Of a DNA stretch of 5,964 nt, positions 1 to 3,967 are shown one piece after another. The stretch is from Candidatus Latescibacterota bacterium (GTDB lineage: Bacteria > Latescibacterota > Latescibacteria > Latescibacterales > Latescibacteraceae). The stretch covers positions 1-5,964 of the forward strand of contig JABHYP010000546.1 in the NCBI GenBank assembly GCA_018656855.1. Reading direction: 5' to 3'. How positions within the stretch are numbered: position 1 is the stretch's first letter; every line of letters begins with the position of its first letter. The notes beneath the pieces are model-generated. The model did no database searches, had not been told where the DNA came from, and saw only the letters and a program-made list of their open reading frames with translations. Both the position numbers and the translations under genes were made by a program.

Positions 1-1
1 G

Positions 2-412
2 AAAGGCGGCGGATGTGAAAATATGAGCAGGATGGCAATGCTTTCGCCAGGTGACGGACGAAGGGGAATTGTCGATTTTGTTGTTGAAACTGTACGTATC
101 GGAGGCGGAAGGCCCTGTCCGCCGGTTATTGTCGGTGTTGGTACAGGAGCAAATTTCGAGTCATCGGCACTCATCGCAAAGCGTGCTCTTTTAAGAACGG
201 TCGGATTGAGAAACAGTGATCCGGATTATGCTGAACTTGAAAATGAACTCCTTGAAAAAATCAATGCTCTCGGAATAGGGCCTATGGGACTTGGCGGACA
301 TTCTACAGCGTTGGATGTTTTTGTTGAAGCTGCACCGTGCCATATTGCGAGCTTGCCGGTGGCAGTTAACATTCAATGCCATTCAGCACGTCACGGTAAA
401 ATCGAGCTTTAA
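2..412 (+). CDS. Class I fumarate hydratase, alpha subunit (partial, 5' end outside window)
   Basis: This is the C-terminal part of the alpha (N-terminal-domain) subunit of the iron-sulfur hydro-lyase family, which interconverts fumarate and L-malate in the cytoplasm. The frame is open from base 2, and the residues KGGGCEN precede the first visible ATG at 23. That ATG is therefore internal to the motif KGGG-ENMS and is not the real start. Visible family marks are PGDG (about 25 residues in), GGGRPCPPVIVGVGTG, GIGPMGLGG and LPVAVNIQCHSARH at the end. The cysteines in GRPCPP and NIQCHSARH are, by family comparison, probably two of the three ligands of the catalytic [4Fe-4S] cluster. The first ligand lies upstream, outside the window. 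About 136 codons are visible of a subunit usually near 280. The beta subunit starts 3 bases after the stop. L-tartrate dehydratase alpha is a close relative and cannot be fully excluded. Confidence 0.93.
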   Translation, partial: KGGGCENMSRMAMLSPGDGRRGIVDFVVETVRIGGGRPCPPVIVGVGTGANFESSALIAKRALLRTVGLRNSDPDYAELENELLEKINALGIGPMGLGGHSTALDVFVEAAPCHIASLPVAVNIQCHSARHGKIEL

Positions 413-415
413 TCT

Positions 416-949
416 ATGAATGATAATGTTATAAAAATATCTGTGCCTGCTAACAGAAAAGTTATACGCGATTTAAAGGCTGGCGACAGGGTGGAATTAT
501 CCGGCAATATTCTTGTTTTCAGAGATCAGGTCCACAGAATACTGTGTGAAATGATCAGTGAAGGAAGGCCTCTTCCTTTCAGCCTTCGGGATGCTGTCCT
601 CTATTATTGCGGGCCGACACCTGCTCGTCACGGCATGCCTGTTGGGTCTGCTGGCCCTACAACCGCAAGCAGAATGGACATGTTTACAGCGCCCCTTCTT
701 GAACAGGGGCTTGCTGCCACAATCGGCAAGGGAAACCGTTCACCCGAAGTGGCAGGCCTTCTGAAAAAACACTGCGCCGTGTATATGGTAGCAGTCGGAG
801 GAACTGGTGCGTTTCTGGCAAAAAAGGTGATTGATTCGAAAGTGCTGGCTTTTGATGAATTTGGTACTGAAGCTGCACGAAAATTCACTGTGAAAGATTT
901 ACCTCTTGTTGTTGGAATCGATAGTGAGGGAAGAAACGCATTTGTTTAG
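416..949 (+). CDS. Class I fumarate hydratase, beta subunit
   Basis: This 177-residue protein is the C-terminal-domain partner of the preceding subunit; together they form the [4Fe-4S] fumarase that hydrates fumarate to malate. Its length is normal for the beta subunit of the split enzyme. Motifs in order are the swivelling-domain start LKAGDRVELSGNI (residues 20-32), RDQVHR (36-41), the YYCGPTPAR segment (63-71), GPTTASRMD (80-88), GKGNRS (104-109) and GGTGAF (128-133). In class I fumarases the Thr and Arg of GPTT-RMD and the Lys of GKG contact the dicarboxylate, and all are present. The ATG is 3 bases after the alpha stop and has only a poor Shine-Dalgarno, so translation is probably coupled to alpha. 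This pairing supports fumarase over an orphan. The tartrate dehydratase beta subunit is the main alternative. The fumarase call fits central metabolism, but no other pathway gene is visible. Confidence 0.93.
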   Translation: MNDNVIKISVPANRKVIRDLKAGDRVELSGNILVFRDQVHRILCEMISEGRPLPFSLRDAVLYYCGPTPARHGMPVGSAGPTTASRMDMFTAPLLEQGLAATIGKGNRSPEVAGLLKKHCAVYMVAVGGTGAFLAKKVIDSKVLAFDEFGTEAARKFTVKDLPLVVGIDSEGRNAFV

Positions 950-995
950 AAATAGTACTAACATGCGTTGATATTCACTCAGGAAAATAGGCAAA

Positions 996-3041
996 TTGAG
1001 TAAAAAAAATTTAATAAATACCGGTTCTCAGAACTCTCATAATACTACCACTCTCATTTCTAGAATCTACCCGCTACTCTTAATCTTTGTTATTGGAATG
1101 ATTATCTATTCCAATAGTTTTGATTGTACATTCCATCTTGATGATTTCAACAGCATTATTGAAAATGAAGCCATTCGCAACATACGGGATGTAAATGCGA
1201 TATGGAATTATCTAAACAGAAGGTTTGTAACATACTATTCATTTGCTCTGAATTATCACTTTCATCAACTCGAAGTTTTCGGATACCATCTGGTTAACGT
1301 GCTCATTCATTCAGGCGCATCATGTTTTGTGTGGTGGCTGTTCATACTCATCCTGTCCACTCCTGTAATGAGAAGGGAAAAGATCAGCAGGCATAAAAGC
1401 CTGATAGCTCTCGGCGGCAGTTTGCTGTTTTTGACTCACCCCATTCAGACACAGGCCGTGACATATATAGTTCAAAGACTGGCCTCACTTGCTGCATTAT
1501 TTTATTTTGCTTCCCTCTGTTTTTACATGAAAGCCAGATTATCAAAGAAAAAGCGTATTACCACGCTATTTTTTGCTGGTTCGGCTTTAATGGCATTTCT
1601 GGGAATGTTTTCAAAAGAAACGGTTTTTACGCTGCCGTTTGCAGTACTATTGTTTGAGCTGGGTTTCTTTCGCTCCGGCAGTCCGAAAGAAATTTTAAAG
1701 AATAAAAAAATACTTCCTTTCATAATATTTCCATTACTGTTCACTCTGATAATTCCCATCCTTATGGATTTCAATTTTTCAAATGTTTTTGGCGCTGCTT
1801 CTTCGGATAGATTAGGTGAACCGCCATTGACATTTACCGTTTATCTTTTAACACAGTTTAAAGTCTTTGTGACATACATAAGGCTTTTATTTGTGCCGAT
1901 TCATCAAAATGTTGATTACGATTTTCCCGCTTCCCGGAGTTTTTTTGAACTGCCTACAATATCAAGCTTTTTTCTTTTGGCAGCAATTTTCATTACTGCG
2001 GTCTGGCTTTTTCCGAAAAGAAAACTTGTATCGATAGGGATAATATGGTTTTTCCTAACGCTTTCCGTCGAAGCGGTTAAGCCTCTCGGCAACGTTATTT
2101 TCGAGCATAGGCTCTATTTGCCGATGTTCGGTTTCAGTGTCTTTTTTGTTAGCATGATATACCATATTGTTTTTAAGAGGTATTCAAAGGCCGGGCTGCT
2201 CCTTATGGCCGGACTGATATGCGTCACTTCTTTTTTGACATACCGGAGGAACAGGGTATGGAAAGATGAAATCAGCTTGTGGAGTGACGCGGTCAGGAAA
2301 TCACCGGATAAAGCGAGACCGCACAATAATCTTGGAATAGTACTCAGTCACAAGGGGAAGGCTGAAAAGGCGATTGTGGAATTCCGGGAGGCATTGAGTA
2401 TTTATCCTGGCTATTTAGGGGCGCGAAAGAACCTCGGAACAACTCTCAGAAGTCTGGGAAGATATGAAGAAGCCATTAATGAATATCGTGAGGTGCTTCG
2501 TGTCAATCCCAACGAAATTACGGCATATATTAATCTCGGGGTAGCTCTCAGCCAAATTGGTAAAAATGATGAGGCTGTCCGGGAATTTCGAAATGCAATT
2601 CGTATCAAACCCGATTATGCCAAGGCATACAATAATCTTGGCACTGTGCTTTTAAATCTCGGCAAGGTGGAAGAAGCTATATCAGAATATCGCATGGCGC
2701 TGCGGCTCAATCCGGATTATACTAATGCATATATAAATCTGGGTGATGCTCTTTATAATCTGGGGAAGTTTGATGACGCTGTAAAAGCATACCGCAGTGC
2801 GCTTCGAATTGATCCAGGCAATGCCGAGGCATACTATAACCAGGGACGTGCTTATTTCCGGGGGGGAAACGAAGAGGAAGCAATAATTCACTTTAAAAAC
2901 GCTTTAAAAATTAATCCATATTTTCGTGATGTACATATCGGTCTTGCGAGTTGTTATCAAACCATGGGGAAAGCATCCGAAGCAGAATTTCATCTCAGTG
3001 AATATAAAAGGCTTATGAAGGAATCATCACAGATAAAATGA
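996..3041 (+). CDS. TMTC/GT-C-like polytopic membrane protein with C-terminal TPR repeats
   Basis: This 681-residue protein has about 10-12 hydrophobic segments in residues 23-415, followed by a soluble TPR tail. The core resembles the TMTC (transmembrane and TPR) family of GT-C glycosyltransferases. It has a first helix (about 23-41), then the acidic loop motif HLDD (47-50), the expected catalytic/metal position of GT-C enzymes. HPIQTQAVTYIVQR (148-161), a DUF1736-like LLFVPIHQNVDYDFP (297-311) and EHRLYLP (370-376) follow. Seven TPRs begin every 34 residues at about 440, 474, 508, 542, 576, 610 and 644; the last is degenerate. Eukaryotic TMTCs transfer mannose from a lipid carrier to proteins. 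The bacterial substrate and sugar are unknown, so glycosyl transfer is inferred. The TTG at 996 is the first possible start after the in-frame TGA at 969-971; AGGAAAA (981-987) is upstream. The next in-frame ATG (1098) would remove much of the first helix. The gene lies 46 bases after the fumarase and may be co-transcribed. Confidence 0.88.
   Translation: MSKKNLINTGSQNSHNTTTLISRIYPLLLIFVIGMIIYSNSFDCTFHLDDFNSIIENEAIRNIRDVNAIWNYLNRRFVTYYSFALNYHFHQLEVFGYHLVNVLIHSGASCFVWWLFILILSTPVMRREKISRHKSLIALGGSLLFLTHPIQTQAVTYIVQRLASLAALFYFASLCFYMKARLSKKKRITTLFFAGSALMAFLGMFSKETVFTLPFAVLLFELGFFRSGSPKEILKNKKILPFIIFPLLFTLIIPILMDFNFSNVFGAASSDRLGEPPLTFTVYLLTQFKVFVTYIRLLFVPIHQNVDYDFPASRSFFELPTISSFFLLAAIFITAVWLFPKRKLVSIGIIWFFLTLSVEAVKPLGNVIFEHRLYLPMFGFSVFFVSMIYHIVFKRYSKAGLLLMAGLICVTSFLTYRRNRVWKDEISLWSDAVRKSPDKARPHNNLGIVLSHKGKAEKAIVEFREALSIYPGYLGARKNLGTTLRSLGRYEEAINEYREVLRVNPNEITAYINLGVALSQIGKNDEAVREFRNAIRIKPDYAKAYNNLGTVLLNLGKVEEAISEYRMALRLNPDYTNAYINLGDALYNLGKFDDAVKAYRSALRIDPGNAEAYYNQGRAYFRGGNEEEAIIHFKNALKINPYFRDVHIGLASCYQTMGKASEAEFHLSEYKRLMKESSQIK
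2313..3026 (+). repeat. Seven tandem TPR-encoding repeats of 102 bp
   Basis: The 3' third of the membrane protein gene encodes seven units of exactly 34 residues (102 bp) with no insertions. Each carries the TPR signature of a small residue at the NLG position, then the hydrophobic, A-(I/V), Y/F and P positions. Conserved NLG landmarks fall at residues 445, 479, 513, 547, 581, with NQG at 615 and a divergent IGL at 648-650. TPR units form a superhelical protein-binding scaffold, here probably for partner or substrate recognition next to the membrane domain. The DNA copies have diverged, so this is an old amplification. Confidence 0.9.
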
Positions 3042-3118
3042 TGAAAAGAGTTTTGATAAAATCGGTGAATCCAAGGTTATAGTGTTTTATACATAAGATT
3101 GTCCGGTTCCGTTATACA

Positions 3119-3172
3119 GGGCAGACACGGGAAATCGGGCAGGTACGGGGGATTGGGCAGACACGGGGATCT
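3119..3172. repeat. Three tandem 18-bp G-rich repeats
   Basis: Three adjacent 18-base units read GGGCAGACACGGGAAATC (3119-3136), GGGCAGGTACGGGGGATT (3137-3154) and GGGCAGACACGGGGATCT (3155-3172). They share the frame GGGCAG..ACGGG. The third is followed by TGCCACTAC, so GGCA (3156-3159) can pair with TGCC (3173-3176). This looks like a decayed copy of the GGGCAGAC...GTCTGCCC(C)TAC type of intergenic palindrome that I have seen in several bacterial lineages. That link is from memory and unproven. The block sits in otherwise A+T-rich DNA about 80 bases after a stop codon, a usual place for dispersed intergenic repeats. Confidence 0.7.
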
Positions 3173-3217
3173 TGCCACTACAAGCAACATACAATTTTTT
3201 AATAAAAAGTGCCTATA

Positions 3218-3233
3218 TGTGATTTGTGTCACA
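3218..3233. promoter_or_regulatory. CRP/FNR-family operator-like palindrome TGTGA-N6-TCACA
   Basis: The 16 bases TGTGATTTGTGTCACA match the CRP consensus half-sites TGTGA and TCACA exactly, with the standard 6-base spacer. A consensus extended -10 box lies 9 bases downstream. If that promoter is used, the palindrome centre is at about -29.5, overlapping the -35/spacer region. That position suggests repression rather than class I or II activation. Binding by a CRP/FNR-type regulator is inferred; no regulator gene is in the window. Confidence 0.5.
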
Positions 3234-3239
3234 GAATTA

Positions 3240-3248
3240 TGATATAAT
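3240..3248 (+). promoter_or_regulatory. Candidate extended -10 promoter (TGATATAAT)
   Basis: The nine bases match the extended -10 consensus TGnTATAAT perfectly and lie directly after the CRP-type palindrome. No good -35 box is present at 16-18 bases, which extended -10 promoters tolerate. The expected start is near 3255, about 650 bases before the surface protein gene. The region is A+T-rich, so TATAAT also occurs by chance (another is at 3298-3303). The pairing with the palindrome is what raises interest. Confidence 0.35.
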
Positions 3249-3497
3249 AAGACTCTATATTTAGTATTGAAATTAATCTGGTTTGAAATGTGCCGGATAT
3301 AATTATTGCAAGACTATAGCTTTAATATTGTTACGCAAGATAAATGAAAATTATTTTTCTTTTTTTCTTTTATTAATAACAACAATATCTTGTGTATGAA
3401 GAAGAAGTATTATACAAAATATGCAATTATGTGCAGAATAGTATAATTCACTTTTCATTGATTTTGCAAAATTAATGAAAAAATAACAAAAAAAATC

Positions 3498-3526
3498 TTG
3501 ACAGTTACTATCCTTTATAATAAATT
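3498..3526 (+). promoter_or_regulatory. Candidate sigma-70 promoter for the surface protein gene
   Basis: A perfect -35 hexamer TTGACA (3498-3503) is followed 17 bases later by TAAATT (3521-3526), a 4/6 match to the -10 consensus. A perfect TATAAT also sits at 3516-3521, but only 12 bases from the -35, which is too close for standard spacing. An 8-bp palindrome ACATATGT (3533-3540) lies at the expected transcription start. This would give a leader of about 370 nt ahead of the ATG at 3902, a length often seen for abundant surface-protein mRNAs. Confidence 0.45.
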
Positions 3527-3598
3527 TAAATCACATATGTAACTGATTAAACTATTATTTGCGACTTAATCTAAGCGATCGAAAATAATGTACATGAC

Positions 3599-3636
3599 TA
3601 AGCTATTGTATAGTATTGGCTTACTTATGTTATGAT
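3599..3636 (+). promoter_or_regulatory. Inverted repeat and second candidate extended -10
   Basis: TAAGC (3599-3603) and GCTTA (3619-3623) form an inverted repeat with a 15-base spacer. Directly after it is TGTTATGAT (3628-3636), an extended -10 with a 5/6 hexamer. A weak TTGTAT (3606-3611) lies at a long 19-base spacing. The arrangement could be an operator-promoter pair closer to the surface gene than the TTGACA promoter, or a leader hairpin if transcription starts upstream. The arms are short, so chance is a real alternative. Confidence 0.25.
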
Positions 3637-3807
3637 GTTTCTGTTTTTATGTAATTGTAAGGACAGGACAATCTGTAATAATTATTGTATCAATACACAT
3701 TTAACGTTCAACTCTGTTTCTAAATTAAGGAAAGGGGGGTGTTTTATTCTGCAACCCGCGAAAAATTTTAAGTAGAGTATTTATAAGCATGGAATCATTA
3801 ATTATTC

Positions 3808-3815
3808 AAAGGAGG
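3808..3815 (+). promoter_or_regulatory. Strong Shine-Dalgarno upstream of the leader ORF
   Basis: AAAGGAGG is a near-perfect match to the anti-Shine-Dalgarno, stronger than the site used by the surface protein gene itself. It stands only 3 bases before the leader ATG at 3819 but 7 bases before a second ATG at 3823 that is followed at once by TAG. Either a short peptide or a start-stop element is therefore possible. A site this good in non-coding DNA 90 bases before a gene suggests that ribosomes load in the leader. Confidence 0.6.
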
Positions 3816-3818
3816 GCA

Positions 3819-3872
3819 ATGCATGTAGGAAAACGCAGTTACTTTTTACCATTTTTCTATTATTTAGGATGA
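3819..3872 (+). CDS. Putative 17-residue leader peptide
   Basis: The frame ATG(3819)-TGA(3872) encodes MHVGKRSYFLPFFYYLG, a basic start followed by an aromatic-rich hydrophobic stretch. It is preceded by AAAGGAGG with a tight 3-base spacing. Its TGA lies inside an ATGATG sequence (3869-3874) that offers two in-frame starts for the surface protein. The stop is 6 bases before a hairpin that pairs with the surface gene's Shine-Dalgarno. The position suggests a translated leader that controls initiation downstream. An in-frame ATG at 3789 could extend it to 27 residues but has no ribosome site. No homology is recognised, and the peptide itself may be unimportant. Confidence 0.4.
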   Translation: MHVGKRSYFLPFFYYLG

Positions 3873-3878
3873 TGCAAT

Positions 3879-3897
3879 GTTTCCTTCGAAAGGAGAT
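3879..3897 (+). promoter_or_regulatory. Hairpin sequestering the surface gene's Shine-Dalgarno
   Basis: GTTTCCTT (3879-3886) can pair with AAGGAGAT (3890-3897) around the loop CGA. This gives 8 pairs, of which 6 are Watson-Crick and 2 are G-U (3879-3897 and 3881-3895). The whole AAGGAG that serves the ATG at 3902 is in the 3' arm. The hairpin begins 6 bases after the leader ORF stop, inside the footprint of a ribosome terminating there, so leader translation should open it. The stem is A/U-rich and of modest stability, so the effect may be partial. Confidence 0.45.
3889..3895 (+). promoter_or_regulatory. Shine-Dalgarno that sets the surface protein start
   Basis: AAAGGAG ends 6 bases before the ATG at 3902, which is optimal spacing. 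This favours 3902 over the in-frame ATGs at 3869 and 3872, which have only a weak TTAGG nearby. The start at 3902 also gives a textbook signal peptide beginning MKFK. Confidence 0.8.
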
Positions 3898-3901
3898 GGG
3901 A

Positions 3902-3967
3902 ATGAAGTTTAAATCGATCTTATTTGTTTTATGTTTAACTATGGTTTTTTCGGCAAGTGCTTTCGCT
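3902..3967 (+). other. Signal peptide of the surface protein
   Basis: Residues 1-22 have a basic n-region (K2, K4), a hydrophobic core from about residue 5 to 17, and an AFA motif at 20-22 with VDQ following. This is the standard Sec/signal peptidase I pattern. The only cysteine (C11) is within the core and is not followed by a lipobox arrangement at the cleavage site, so a lipoprotein is unlikely. Confidence 0.85.

Larger units (their letters stand above)
3042..3901. other. Long A+T-rich intergenic region with the leader of the surface protein gene
   Basis: About 860 bases separate the membrane protein gene from the surface protein gene. No reading frame here has both useful length and coding character. 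The first third holds three G-rich 18-bp repeats (3119-3172) and a CRP-type palindrome with an extended -10 (3218-3248). The middle (about 3250-3490) is A+T-rich with pyrimidine and A tracts, including an 18-nt all-pyrimidine run at 3354-3371, and a 12-bp perfect palindrome ATTTTGCAAAAT at 3461-3472. The last part carries a consensus -35 (3498), a second candidate extended -10 (3628) and the leader ORF and hairpin (3808-3901). I found no stable hairpin plus T-run that would serve as an intrinsic terminator for the upstream gene. No tRNA, CRISPR or known riboswitch consensus was recognised. Confidence 0.75.

Noticed and set aside
23..25. ATG at 23 as the start of the fumarase alpha subunit
   Set aside because: The frame is open to the left edge and encodes the conserved KGGGCEN immediately before it, so the gene continues upstream.
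3041..3082. 13-codon ORF overlapping the stop of the TPR protein (TGATG)
   Set aside because: It is very short, has no good Shine-Dalgarno and shows no recognisable features; the overlap can arise by chance.
3328..3371. Pyrimidine tract (3354-3371) as an intrinsic terminator
   Set aside because: There is no stable G+C-rich hairpin before it; only a weak TTGC/GCAA pairing with a loop of about 25 bases is possible.
3398..3448. 16-codon ORF beginning MKKKYYTKYA
   Set aside because: It has no ribosome site, and the composition is just that of the A+T-rich gap.
3461..3472. 12-bp perfect palindrome ATTTTGCAAAAT as an operator
   Set aside because: It is A/T-only apart from the central GC and lies in A+T-rich DNA where such palindromes are common. 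There is no second copy to support it.
3096..3674. 9-bp inverted repeat AGATTGTCC (3096-3104) and GGACAATCT (3666-3674)
   Set aside because: In an 860-base region about one such match is expected by chance, and the arms do not extend. It is not evidence of mobile-element ends.
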